38,815 nt of DNA from an uncultured Alteromonadales bacterium (lineage in GTDB: Bacteria > Pseudomonadota > Gammaproteobacteria > Pseudomonadales > Cellvibrionaceae). The stretch's first letter is position 1; each line of letters begins with the position of its first letter. The DNA lies in NCBI GenBank assembly GCA_937864365.1, contig CALMJT010000019.1:1-38815 (forward strand), read 5' to 3'. Both the position numbers and the translations under genes were made by a program. The notes under the pieces were generated by a model, which saw nothing but the letters and a program-made list of their open reading frames with translations, was not told the origin of the DNA and did not search any database. Positions 17,630-26,573 of the stretch are shown one piece after another.

Positions 17630-20107
17630 ATGAATTCTGCCGGGAACAGTCCGTGCTATCACTGTGGTTTATCGGTTGTAGACACCAACGAATTCGTCAC
17701 AACCCTTGATGGCCAACGCCGGTGTTTTTGTTGCCCAGGTTGTCAGGCGGTCGCCGAGGCGATTCATGGTAATGGTCTTGCAAATTTCTATCAATTTCGC
17801 TCAGAGCTCAATCAAAAGCCAGATTCAGCGTCATCCATAAATTATCAAGCTTATGATTTGCCGCAATTGCAGGAAGAATTTGTCTTTCCCTGTGATGTCG
17901 CGGACGACTCATCAGAGCCCTTCGTTCAAGCACGTTTTCATATTTCTGGAATCACTTGCGCCGCATGCGTTTGGCTGATTGAACACAGACTCAATGCGTT
18001 TGATGGTGTTCATAAAGTCAGTGTTAATGCAGCAACGGAGCAGCTTGTGTTGCAGTGGCAACTGAGCAAAGTGAAGCTCAGTGAAATCATGTCTGCCGTT
18101 GCCAGCATTGGCTATGTGTTAACTCCGGCCAGTGAAGATCAACAGCTGCTTATTCGCCAGCGCGAGAAACGCAAGGCTTTAATGCGCCTCAGTGTCGCAG
18201 GCTTTGGCATGATGCAAGTCGGCATGGTGTCGGTCGGGCTCTATGCTGGAGCTTCCGAAGAATGGCTGGTGTATTTGCGTTGGGTAAGTTTAATTATCGC
18301 AACTCCCGTGGTGTTTTTCAGTGCGCGACCTTTCTTTGAAGCAGCGTTTCGGGCCTTAAAACAAAAGCACCTGGTTATGGATGTCCCCGTTGCTATCGCA
18401 ATTGGATTTGCGTATCTAGCCAGTATTTGGGCGACCATTCGAGCAACAGGCGAGGTCTACTTCGATTCTGTATCGATGTTTACCTTTTTATTGTTACTCG
18501 GTCGTTATCTGGAAATGCGCGCTCGCCATACCAACAGTTTGGGAAATGCAAAATTCACTCAGCTATTGCCACTGACCGCAAATCGAATAAATCGCGAAGA
18601 TGTTGGTCAATCGCGACAGACCGTGGCATTGCGCAGTTTAGTCGTCGGCGATTGGGTAGCCGTTGGTGCCGGTGAATCCATTCCTTGTGATGGTGTTGTG
18701 GTCGATGGCGAAAGTCATGTTGATGAGTCTTTGCTTACTGGGGAGTCATCGCCAGTAAAGAAATCCACTGACGACCTGGTCGTAGCCGGTAGTGTGAATA
18801 ATGAATCTTCGCTGATTGTTCAAGTAACGGCGGTAGGTCAAAAAACCAAATTATCAGCCATCGAACGTTTGGTTGAAAACGCCTCTTTAAACAAGCCACA
18901 GCAAATTGCGTTAGCCGACAAACTATCGTCGTATTTTGTTGCGGCTGTGCTCTTAATGTCGGCAATCATTGGCGGGTTTTGGTGGTTACACGAGCCATCC
19001 GAGGCGCTTTGGATTGTACTTTCTGTGTTAGTGGTTACCTGTCCCTGCGCGTTGTCGCTCGCGACTCCGACTGCTCACGCCAGTGCGTTATCGCGCTTAA
19101 GGGCTGCGGGTTTGTTGGTGTTAAACAGTAATTGTCTCGCTGCCTTGGCAAAGGTCAACTTTGTGGCCTTCGATAAAACCGGTACCCTAACTTTAGGCAA
19201 GCCCAGCGTAAGTGAGTGCCTACCTAAAAATGGGCAGGCAGAAGACGCTCTAGAAATTATTGCCGCCTTAGAAGTTGACTCTAGGCATCCAATTGCCGAG
19301 GCGTTCAAACCTTGGAGCAACAAACGTGTTGCCAGTCAGGTGCAAGTTAGCACCGGTAAGGGCGTATCGGGAATGGTGGATAACGCCCGTTACTTTTTTG
19401 GTAACCTGACCTTTTGTCGGCAGATAATGCTGGCAATGAGCGAAGAGCACTCCCCAATTATTGAGATTCAAGCGCCAGACGACCGTCAATGGTTGTTGTT
19501 GATTCGCCAAGAGCCACAAACACAGAATTTCTCTCAAATTGCTTGGGTACGCCTAGAAGATCAAATTCGTCCTAGTGCCAAGCCGGCCATAAACGCCTGT
19601 CGCCAAAATCACATGCAAGTGATGTTGCTTAGCGGCGATACCTCAAACCTTGTCAGCCAAGTAGCCAAAGAGTTAAGCATTGACGATGTCCACGGCGGAG
19701 TTTCTCCGGAACAAAAACTGGATTGTATTTCTGAGCAGCAACAGCACCAACGTATTGTCATGATGGTTGGCGACGGTATCAATGATGTACCCGTGCTGTC
19801 TGGTGCCGATGTATCGGTCGCCATGGCGCAAGCCACCGATCTCGCTCAAACCAAAGCCGATTGTATTTTACTGAATGGCGATCTAACGTTAATTCCGCAG
19901 GCTATTCAGTTTGCAAAACGGCTGCAAACAACGATCAAACAAAACCTGGGTTGGGCGTTGGCTTACAATGGTTTAGCATTGCCTCTGGCGGCGTTTGGCT
20001 ATATTCCGCCTTGGGCGGCGGCGATTGGTATGAGCTTGAGTTCGCTCATTGTTGTAATAAACGCTTCTAGATTATCTAAAGGCCCGTTGGTAAATCATCA
20101 TGCCTAG
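17630..20107 (+). CDS. ccoI: Cu(+)-exporting P1B-type ATPase for cbb3 assembly
   Basis: 825-aa inner-membrane copper pump of the FixI/CcoI (CopA2) type. It delivers Cu(I) to the periplasm for loading of cytochrome oxidase. Visible features are an N-terminal Cys-rich metal-binding region (CYHCG, CFCCPGC), an HMA domain with GITCAAC (Cys110, Cys113), eight membrane helices with the CPC motif (Cys471-Pro-Cys473), the phosphorylated Asp515 in DKTGT, and GDGIND near the C-terminus. The doubled N-terminal metal site is typical of FixI. Confidence 0.95.
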   Translation: MNSAGNSPCYHCGLSVVDTNEFVTTLDGQRRCFCCPGCQAVAEAIHGNGLANFYQFRSELNQKPDSASSINYQAYDLPQLQEEFVFPCDVADDSSEPFVQARFHISGITCAACVWLIEHRLNAFDGVHKVSVNAATEQLVLQWQLSKVKLSEIMSAVASIGYVLTPASEDQQLLIRQREKRKALMRLSVAGFGMMQVGMVSVGLYAGASEEWLVYLRWVSLIIATPVVFFSARPFFEAAFRALKQKHLVMDVPVAIAIGFAYLASIWATIRATGEVYFDSVSMFTFLLLLGRYLEMRARHTNSLGNAKFTQLLPLTANRINREDVGQSRQTVALRSLVVGDWVAVGAGESIPCDGVVVDGESHVDESLLTGESSPVKKSTDDLVVAGSVNNESSLIVQVTAVGQKTKLSAIERLVENASLNKPQQIALADKLSSYFVAAVLLMSAIIGGFWWLHEPSEALWIVLSVLVVTCPCALSLATPTAHASALSRLRAAGLLVLNSNCLAALAKVNFVAFDKTGTLTLGKPSVSECLPKNGQAEDALEIIAALEVDSRHPIAEAFKPWSNKRVASQVQVSTGKGVSGMVDNARYFFGNLTFCRQIMLAMSEEHSPIIEIQAPDDRQWLLLIRQEPQTQNFSQIAWVRLEDQIRPSAKPAINACRQNHMQVMLLSGDTSNLVSQVAKELSIDDVHGGVSPEQKLDCISEQQQHQRIVMMVGDGINDVPVLSGADVSVAMAQATDLAQTKADCILLNGDLTLIPQAIQFAKRLQTTIKQNLGWALAYNGLALPLAAFGYIPPWAAAIGMSLSSLIVVINASRLSKGPLVNHHA

Positions 20108-20207
20108 GTTTTACTTGTCCAGTAAAATACTCGAAAATCATCTAATTTAGATGTGTGCAAGTCGTACGCGGCTCTAAGCCGTTAAGTATTTAATCTCGGA
20201 GAAATGC

Positions 20208-20396
20208 GTGGAAATTCTCTACATTCTCGTTCCCATTGCACTGGTATTTGTGTTCATTGCCATAAAAGTTTTATTCTGGGCAATTAACAACGGTCAGTAC
20301 GATGACTTAAATACAGAAGCTCATCGGATTTTATTCGACGAGCAAGAATCCAAAAAAAAGCCATCAAATCCCGGTGACGAGAAATCATCTCATTAA
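20208..20396 (+). CDS. ccoS: cbb3 oxidase maturation protein CcoS
   Basis: 62 aa with one N-terminal membrane span (about residues 4-25), the CcoS pattern FWAINNGQYDDLNTEAHRIL, and a charged tail. It is needed for cofactor insertion into CcoN in other bacteria. The GTG start at 20208 has GGAGA 6-10 nt upstream. An ATG four bases before it is out of frame. It lies about 100 bp after ccoI. Confidence 0.92.
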   Translation: MEILYILVPIALVFVFIAIKVLFWAINNGQYDDLNTEAHRILFDEQESKKKPSNPGDEKSSH

Positions 20397-20446
20397 ATGG
20401 CAGACGATTTTCTGGCCGCATTCATTCATAACGTTTTCGAAGTTAC

Positions 20447-21196
20447 ATGCCCGATATTAATTACGCACTTATAGCCACTACTTTTATTTTGGGTTTTTTC
20501 GGCAGTGGCCATTGCATTGCGATGTGTGGTGGAATTTGCAGTGCACTCAGCTTTGCTTTACCGGCTGCAAAAATTGGCCTAAGAATTAAAATTATTCTTG
20601 GTTACAATTTAGGGCGTATTGCCAGTTATATGACTATTGCACTGGTTTTTTCTGCACTTACCGAAACCTTTGCAAAATCATTATCACCAAATTTCTCTCA
20701 GGTATATTTATCAAGCTTAAGAATCATTGCCGGATGCTTACTCATCGCTATGGGATTGTATCTTGCGAACTGGTGGCGGGGTTTAACCTATCTTGAACGA
20801 GTTGGGCAATTGCTGTGGAAGCATATTGCACCGGTTAGCAAAAAATTCATTCCAGTAACCAGTTTCTTAAAAGCTGTTCTTTACGGAGCCGTTTGGGGAT
20901 GGTTGCCATGCGGTTTAGTGTATAGCGCCTTGGCTGTGAGTGTGGCGGAAGCAAACACCTTGAACTCCAGTCTGGCTATGGGTGCATTTGGTTTGGGAAC
21001 CTTGCCTGCATTATTTGCCACCGGCATGTTGGCCGACAAATTTAAAAAGATTTTAAACAATAAACATTTAAGACTTTTCTTTGCGTTATCGATTATCGGT
21101 TTTGGTGTGTGGACGCTAATGTATTCTGGTGGTCATAACCATGCACAGCATAATAATTCTGGAAACGATCATTCTACCCATATGCATAACCATTAA
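20447..21196 (+). CDS. TauE/SafE-like membrane protein with His-rich tail
   Basis: 249 aa with about six membrane helices. It belongs to the group annotated as sulfite exporter TauE/SafE or UreH-like (HupE/DsbD-like transmembrane fold), with the motif GFFGSGHCIAMCGGICS at residues 17-33 and GWLPCGLVYSAL at about 150-161. The same family follows ccoS in Pseudomonas. The C-terminus ends in eight histidines within about 21 residues (HNHAQHNN...HSTHMHNH), which suggests metal binding. A role in copper or metal handling for cbb3 assembly is inferred from context. Confidence 0.82.
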   Translation: MPDINYALIATTFILGFFGSGHCIAMCGGICSALSFALPAAKIGLRIKIILGYNLGRIASYMTIALVFSALTETFAKSLSPNFSQVYLSSLRIIAGCLLIAMGLYLANWWRGLTYLERVGQLLWKHIAPVSKKFIPVTSFLKAVLYGAVWGWLPCGLVYSALAVSVAEANTLNSSLAMGAFGLGTLPALFATGMLADKFKKILNNKHLRLFFALSIIGFGVWTLMYSGGHNHAQHNNSGNDHSTHMHNH

Positions 21197-21198
21197 TA

Positions 21199-21240
21199 GG
21201 AATCTCTGATTAATTTATAGAGGAGTAAATGAGAGGTTCC
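21199..21240. repeat. MITE-like repeat, minimal copy F
   Basis: A 42-bp unit consisting of little more than the two inverted ends: GGAATCTCTGATTAA at left and GAGAGGTTCC at right. It begins 2 bp after the stop codon of the preceding gene. Confidence 0.6.
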
Positions 21241-21245
21241 AATAG

Positions 21246-21365
21246 TATGTAGCTGACTAAGTTGGTTTAAATTACGTTGGTTTAAATTAAGTTGACCTGA
21301 CTTGATCTGGTTTAGATGAAATTGGTTTGGATAAAATTGGTTTCGCTTAAACTTGCTTAATATTA
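21246..21365. repeat. Degenerate 15-bp tandem repeat
   Basis: About seven units at a 15-bp period, clearest at 21261-21290 (GTTGGTTTAAATTAC, GTTGGTTTAAATTAA) and 21306-21350 (TCTGGTTTAGATGAA, ATTGGTTTGGATAAA, ATTGGTTTCGCTTAA). It occupies the leader of the following gene. Confidence 0.8.
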
Positions 21366-21410
21366 TTTAATTCAACACATCCGAAGAAAAAATTCTGCTA
21401 GAGCGTTATT

Positions 21411-21833
21411 ATGATAAAAGTGAAAGGCAAAATAGCTGGAATTGATGTTGATCTAGAAATAGACGGTTTGAGCCAAGAACTGTTTAAACAATTTACACAG
21501 CTGGTAAGTTCTTCTTCGGCAACGTTGGCTTCTTCACAGGAGAGCACCGAGCTTTCACACACGTCTGATAATCAGCACAGTGAAAACGGCCAGCTTACAA
21601 ACAGTCCTCCTTACTTTCCTGTCGCTCAACAATCCGCTCAGTTAGCACTTCAATACCTAAAAGAACATGGCGATACCAGTTCTAGTGTGTTGATTGACTA
21701 CTTAAGTAGCCATGGCTGCTCTGATCAAGAAATAAAAAAATCGCTTATGGCTCTGCGTGAAAGTGATGATGTGAGAACTTATAAATCCGACGACGGCCAA
21801 CAACGCTTTTACCAATTCATCAGTAAAATCTAG
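21411..21833 (+). CDS. Uncharacterised 140-aa protein
   Basis: Family not recognised. The N-terminal 30 residues (KVKGKIAGIDVDLEIDGL) look like a short beta-strand segment. Residues 33-70 form a Ser/Thr/Gln/Asn-rich linker. Residues 75-140 look helical, with a possible winged-helix-like end (SVLIDYLSSHGCSDQEIKKSL, then a strand pair with RTYKSDDGQQRFYQF). There is no signal peptide or membrane segment. Codon use looks ordinary for the window. The tandem repeat lies just upstream. It could be a DNA- or partner-binding adaptor, but nothing supports a specific role. Confidence 0.6.
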   Translation: MIKVKGKIAGIDVDLEIDGLSQELFKQFTQLVSSSSATLASSQESTELSHTSDNQHSENGQLTNSPPYFPVAQQSAQLALQYLKEHGDTSSSVLIDYLSSHGCSDQEIKKSLMALRESDDVRTYKSDDGQQRFYQFISKI

Positions 21834-22556
21834 TTTACGTTGCGCAACGAGCTTCTCTTTTAACTCTGCTGTTTACTCTGCCAATAGTTTGCCTACTGTT
21901 CTATTCATCTCTAACCCTTTTTGATTTTATAAATTCACTATTTACGATTCTTAATAGTTAATTCAAAAAATAGAAGCCGCTCGTGCTTTTTATAATTTTT
22001 TACGAATTGATACCGTGCTTCTGGATTTCAGTGAAGAGTGTATTTGCTGTAAAAATGTGTGCTGCTTGAATTTGTGTTATTTCGCCGTATATTTTTCTGT
22101 CAATATTTCTTGCTGTAAAAACCATTTGTCGTAAATGCTTCTTGTTTTTGTATGCGTAATTTTGATTTAAATTCTATTGGTCATTTTTAATGAAAGACTT
22201 TGTCAATATTTCAATAATGATTTTTCATTCAAGCAAATGAACGTTGCTTTTTTAATGGCTTGTTCTATCTTTATCTGTATATCGAAATAAGTGTATCTTT
22301 CTTGAATATTTATAAACAAACCTAAGCTTACAGCTCGAATTTCTGCATTTTAGTTTTAATGCAGTCTGTTGGAGTTTTTATTATAAATAAGACAGACGTT
22401 GTAAAAGAAAATACGTTTAAATCATTTTTAATGCGCCGAATTCTAATTGCCCATATTTACGGTCGTATTATGTTTCTGTTTCGATCAAAAATAATAATTA
22501 TGCGCTAATTCATTAGACGCAAAATCACCTTATATTTATTCACTAGGAAACACAGC
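21834..22556. other. AT-rich intergenic region
   Basis: About 720 bp with no gene, strong hairpin or recognised box. Loose recurrences of GCTGTAAAAA (around 22045 and 22112) are visible. It presumably holds the promoter of the peroxidase gene. Confidence 0.4.
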
Positions 22557-23963
22557 ATGTTCACAAAATCAAAAGTCTTTATGGCTTTCGCTTCGGCAAT
22601 GGTTTTATCCGCTTGTGGTGGTGGTGGCAGCAGCAGCTCATCTACACCCGTAGAAAAACTGTCTGCGGATCTAACAGCCACTTTAGAATCTGTCAGTGGT
22701 GGCGAAGGCCTTGCTGCGTTTACACTGCCAGACTCTGATGACTATGAAAATATTCCTCAAGATCCTAATAACCCATTGTCGGCAGAAAAAGTGGCGTTGG
22801 GCCAACGGCTTTATCATGAAACCGCTTTAGGTACTAACGGTGTCAATCCTGATCGTGTGGGTACTTGGTCCTGTGCGTCTTGCCATCACGCAGCAGCAGG
22901 ATTTAAATCGGGTATTTTACAAGGTATCGCCGAAGGCGGTGAAGGCTTTGGTATGGCCGGTGAAAGTCGAGTACTTGCCGAAGGCTTTGATGCGCAATCA
23001 AGCGATCCAACATTAAGACCCGATGTGCAACCGGTAACTTCTCCGGCGGTATTAAACGCAACCTATCAAGAAGTTATGTTGTGGAACGGCCAGTTTGGCA
23101 ATATGGTTGGCGGCTTGGTAAACCTTGGCCTTGCTGACGAGGTATTGGCAACACCCGGCACGCCAAAAGCGCAAAATAATCGTCAATTAGCGGGCATAGA
23201 AATTCAAGCCATCGCAGGTCTTGGCGTACACCGTATGAGTGTAACGGGCGATTCCATCTTGCAAACAAACAGTGAGTATCAAACGCTATTTAATGCTGCT
23301 TATCCCGATGGTAGCAGCGATGTTTTAGGCGATGCCGGTAAAGCGATTGCCGCGTTTGAACGTACCATTATTGCTAATCAGTCACCGTTTCAACGCTGGT
23401 TGCGCGGCGAAACCGATGCCATGAGCGAGCAAGAATTACGCGGTGCGATTTTATTCTTTGGTGAAGCGGGTTGTGGCGATTGTCACCGTGGCCCCGCGTT
23501 GAGTTCAGAAGTTGGTGCAACCGAAGATCAAGTATTCTTCGCAATCGGCTTTTCGGATTTTGATCCGAATAATCCTGCTGTTACTGGCGTGGTAGATGAT
23601 GCTACCGCGCGCGGACGCGGTGGTTTTACCGGTGAATCGGCCGATAACTTTAAATTTAAAATTCCACAGTTATACAATCTAGCCGATACCAACGTGTTTG
23701 GTCATGGTGGTTCATTTAACTCTGTGCGTGATGTGGTTGCGTTCAAAAATACCGGTTTATCTCAAAAAGTATTGCCGGTGGGCGTAATAGACAATCGAGT
23801 AAGTCCTTTGGGTTTATCTGAGCAAGAAATTGATGATATAACAACATTCTTAGAGTCTGCGTTATACGATCCTAATTTAACTCGATATTCTCCAGAGTCA
23901 GTTCCATCTGGCAACTGTATTCCTGTTAACGACGTAATTGCTCAAATCGATTTGGGTTGTTAA
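22557..23963 (+). CDS. Di-heme cytochrome c peroxidase-family lipoprotein
   Basis: 468 aa. A lipoprotein signal (LSAC, Cys20) is followed by a GGGGSSSSS linker. Two heme c sites, CASCH (106-110) and CGDCH (306-310), place it in the bacterial CcpA/MauG superfamily, which reduces H2O2 or performs oxidations in the periplasm. The HGGSFNSVRDVVAFKN stretch is typical of the C-terminal domain. It is longer than classical CcpA (about 320-350 aa) and is membrane-anchored, so MauG-like or other oxidative roles are possible. The next gene converges and a strong terminator lies between. Confidence 0.85.
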   Translation: MFTKSKVFMAFASAMVLSACGGGGSSSSSTPVEKLSADLTATLESVSGGEGLAAFTLPDSDDYENIPQDPNNPLSAEKVALGQRLYHETALGTNGVNPDRVGTWSCASCHHAAAGFKSGILQGIAEGGEGFGMAGESRVLAEGFDAQSSDPTLRPDVQPVTSPAVLNATYQEVMLWNGQFGNMVGGLVNLGLADEVLATPGTPKAQNNRQLAGIEIQAIAGLGVHRMSVTGDSILQTNSEYQTLFNAAYPDGSSDVLGDAGKAIAAFERTIIANQSPFQRWLRGETDAMSEQELRGAILFFGEAGCGDCHRGPALSSEVGATEDQVFFAIGFSDFDPNNPAVTGVVDDATARGRGGFTGESADNFKFKIPQLYNLADTNVFGHGGSFNSVRDVVAFKNTGLSQKVLPVGVIDNRVSPLGLSEQEIDDITTFLESALYDPNLTRYSPESVPSGNCIPVNDVIAQIDLGC

Positions 23964-23976
23964 TCGAGCTAATCGT

Positions 23977-24010
23977 AAAAAAACCTCGGTATTTTAGCCG
24001 AGGTTTTTTA
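23977..24010. terminator. Terminator after peroxidase-family gene
   Basis: AAAAAACCTCGG and CCGAGGTTTTTT surround an 8-nt loop, flanked by A- and T-runs. Usable in both directions between convergent genes. Confidence 0.9.
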
Positions 24011-24118
24011 TTTTATAAAGCGCTCAAAGCGAGAAATTTTTATTAATGATATTTTTAAAAAAAATTAAGCGAGCAAAATCCAGAATTTACCTGATTTAAT
24101 TTCTACTCGATCTAGACG

Positions 24119-25261
24119 TTATGCGAGCTTCATAATATAAATTTTTCTTCCTTGATAAACGCTTTCTTTTATTATTTGCCAACCTAATTTTTCGTAGAAG
24201 CCGATTTTATCTTCGGTAAATAAATAAAAGTCTAAACCATTCTTTTTAATAATCTCTGATACAGACTTTACCAGAATAAGCCCAAAGCTTTGGTTTCTAA
24301 ATCTAGGATGAATATAAATATCACCCAGCCAAGGCCCTAGAGATGGCTCACAGGGTAAATCACTGGATAGGAACGATGCCGTTCCCACCAATTCATTATT
24401 GTGAAACATACACCACGATTTTGGCGCATTTGTGGAGTGGTTACGACTGCTGTCTAGCAAACAATTTCGGAAGTCTTCCTGCGTATCGTGAGGGTACAAG
24501 TGATTCCATTCTTCAAAGTGCCACTGGCTAATTTGTTCTATGTATTGCGGGCATTCGTTAATATCCTTAATAACGATTCCCGCGGGGAGCTTAGGCGTTA
24601 ACAGCCAAACACTTTCATAGACTTCTGAGAGATTGCGTAAACCTTGTGGTGGAACTTCATGGGCTAGGCGTGTTGTCTCGTAATTATCGGCGTAATGAAG
24701 CAAGATTTCATCATCGGTTACCGAAAACGGCGGCCCGGCCATCTCTGATTGATTGTATTGGTAGGTAATAATTAATTGTTTCGCTCTAGCTGCAATGGTT
24801 TGCAGATGCTTTGTGTATTTTGGTCGCATTTCGGTTGGTAATGCGACCAATGCAGCGCGGTCGTAAATAGCCTTGATAAATGCGTCTTGGCTCGAAAATA
24901 ATGTTCGTAGCGATTCGGTTACTATTTCTGGCGATAATTGAAAGAAATCGCCTACAAATGCAATTAGGTTATCTTTGTGATAACGTTTTAATGCTTCAAT
25001 TTCTTCAATTACCGGTGATAATTGCATTTCTGTAAATAACTGATTGATGGCTTGTTCACTAAGATCAATACCTACCACCTTAAAGCCTTGTTCAACCAGC
25101 CAGTGAATATCGTGGGTTTTACCGCATAAAGGTACAAAGACCACGTCACTCGGTGCTAAATTTAACGCCGTGACAAATTCGAAAAGATGGCGGTTAACAT
25201 CACCCTCATGAAATCCTATTTCATTTTTTTGCCATTTATTGAGCCAAAACTGATGGTCCAT
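24119..25261 (-). CDS. Thiopurine S-methyltransferase-GNAT fusion protein
   Basis: 380 aa. Residues 1 to about 218 are a complete TPMT-type SAM-dependent methyltransferase: WLNKWQKNEIGFHE at the N-terminus, VFVPLCGKTHD as the SAM motif, GIDLSEQAI, and YDRAALVALP. Stand-alone bacterial Tpm is about 215-220 aa and methylates selenium, tellurium or thiol compounds. Residues about 225-380 form a GNAT acetyltransferase fold, with LGDIYIHPRFRNQSFGLILV as the acetyl-CoA-binding region and FYEKLGW near the end. The fusion is unbroken in sequence. Its start codon shares an A with the stop of a repeat-built upstream ORF, so translation may be coupled. Substrates are unknown. Confidence 0.88.
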   Translation of the reverse strand: MDHQFWLNKWQKNEIGFHEGDVNRHLFEFVTALNLAPSDVVFVPLCGKTHDIHWLVEQGFKVVGIDLSEQAINQLFTEMQLSPVIEEIEALKRYHKDNLIAFVGDFFQLSPEIVTESLRTLFSSQDAFIKAIYDRAALVALPTEMRPKYTKHLQTIAARAKQLIITYQYNQSEMAGPPFSVTDDEILLHYADNYETTRLAHEVPPQGLRNLSEVYESVWLLTPKLPAGIVIKDINECPQYIEQISQWHFEEWNHLYPHDTQEDFRNCLLDSSRNHSTNAPKSWCMFHNNELVGTASFLSSDLPCEPSLGPWLGDIYIHPRFRNQSFGLILVKSVSEIIKKNGLDFYLFTEDKIGFYEKLGWQIIKESVYQGRKIYIMKLA

Positions 25262-25314
25262 TAAGTAATACTCTTTGTTCGCATGTAAATCGTTCGCATG
25301 TAAATCGTTCGCAT
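25261..25314 (-). CDS. Possible 17-aa leader peptide upstream of TPMT-GNAT
   Basis: The frame encodes MRTIY-MRTIY-MRTKSIT and ends TAA, overlapping the fusion gene's ATG as TAATG. It is made almost wholly of the three 15-bp repeats (each five codons, each with an ATG). No good Shine-Dalgarno precedes the first ATG. It may instead be fortuitous coding within the repeat. Confidence 0.3.
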   Translation of the reverse strand: MRTIYMRTIYMRTKSIT

Positions 25315-25733
25315 GTAAATCGTGTGTGGAAATAATCTATGGTTGTTAAAGTACCATTTCGAAAATATTTATTCAAAATATAATTTTGTAATCGCCAAGT
25401 GTATTTTCAATAACGTAATTTTGTTTGATCTCTGTTTTTGGCAGTGTTTTGAAATAACGTGTTTTTATGATATGCGTAAGAGTTTTGGAATGAAAGATAA
25501 TTCTTTTTTTTGATTTGCTGGTTTTTATACAAGATTTTGGTTTTTTATAAAAAAATAACGAATTATTTTTTTGAAAAAACATTATCTTTTATAAGATGCA
25601 TTTATTTTTAATATTTTTTGCATGTCTGCTTTATTTGGTTGGTTTATTGGCTACATTTAAGACAAATAAATATCAAATTGTTGAATGCATTCGTCAGTTT
25701 TTAAAAAGCGACTGAAGCAAAACAACAATAAAC
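25262..25733. other. AT-rich divergent region TPMT-GNAT / delta-CA
   Basis: About 470 bp of very AT-rich DNA with long T and A runs (25500-25620). It holds the 15-bp tandem repeat (25277-25321) and presumably two divergent promoters. No clear operator was found. Confidence 0.45.
25277..25321. repeat. Three exact 15-bp tandem repeats
   Basis: GTTCGCATGTAAATC occurs three times without mismatch at 25277, 25292 and 25307, ending 16 bp before the fusion gene's start codon (read on the minus strand). Confidence 0.97.
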
Positions 25734-25748
25734 ATGCTGAGGTTGATT

Positions 25749-26573
25749 GTGAAAGTATTAAAGAGCGTTGGTGTATTTGCGTTTTACTCTATACCTGTTT
25801 GGGCGATGACCGCCTTTGCTGAAAGTGACGGACATAAATCGGCGGTAACTCCACCGTTTGGTGGCTGTGAAAACTACGGCCCGCAAGCCCCAAGAGATAT
25901 CGATTCTTTGTTAGGTGAGGATTCTACGGAATTTAGGCTTGCCATGCCGAGCACCGAACTCAATTTATGCAACATTCATTTACACACCAATGCCGAACAT
26001 AAAGCTAAGGAGTTTTCCATAATGGGCGGTGAGGGTGATCATACCGGTTACCAATGTACAATCAGCACAGGGTTAACTACGCGAGAACAAAAAATTCCAT
26101 CGGGCGATATCTGTGGCGGTCTAAAACCCGGTGATACCATAGAAGTACATTGGGTTCATACTTCTTGCAATACCGAGCCCGGTGCAGGTTTAGGCTCTTG
26201 TTCGTCACAAGCGTGTTTAAATCCCGAATTACGTGTTGAGGCGCAGGTCTTTACTTTGGTGAACGATTCATCAGCCATGCAATTTTCCGATTTTGATTTA
26301 GCGCCCAATAAATTAAACGGGAAATTCCAACCGGCAAGCCTGCCAATTTCAACCGGTGCGCCAGTTGAATACTTGGGTTCAACCACCGGCCCTAAATATA
26401 ACGATCAACAATGTTCACCTTATCAGGTGACATGGAGTGTTAGGCCGCAGTGCGCAAAGTTGGATATCAATAGTCTAGGCAAATGGTGTAAGACAAATAA
26501 ATTCGATGAGCATCACGCTCATGGCGTTCGAAAATTAGTCGTAAATCCGAGTTTAATATCCACCATTAAATGA
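25749..26573 (+). CDS. Delta-class carbonic anhydrase, exported
   Basis: About 274 aa, resembling the delta carbonic anhydrases first known from diatoms and also present in proteobacteria. Matching stretches are LCNIHLHTNAEHKAKEFS, IEVHWVHTSCN and NPELRVEAQVF, which supply the likely zinc-binding histidines and conserved cysteines. An N-terminal signal peptide ends near TAFA, so it should act in the periplasm, interconverting CO2 and bicarbonate. I prefer the GTG start at 25749 because TGAGG lies 6 nt upstream; the ATG at 25734 would add five residues and lacks a ribosome-binding site. Its neighbours are a beta-carbonic anhydrase, SulP transporters and a DAB pump. Confidence 0.8.
   Translation: MKVLKSVGVFAFYSIPVWAMTAFAESDGHKSAVTPPFGGCENYGPQAPRDIDSLLGEDSTEFRLAMPSTELNLCNIHLHTNAEHKAKEFSIMGGEGDHTGYQCTISTGLTTREQKIPSGDICGGLKPGDTIEVHWVHTSCNTEPGAGLGSCSSQACLNPELRVEAQVFTLVNDSSAMQFSDFDLAPNKLNGKFQPASLPISTGAPVEYLGSTTGPKYNDQQCSPYQVTWSVRPQCAKLDINSLGKWCKTNKFDEHHAHGVRKLVVNPSLISTIK

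Noticed and set aside
25277-25321. Possible CRISPR-like array
   Set aside because: The units are 15 bp with no spacers, so this is a plain tandem repeat.
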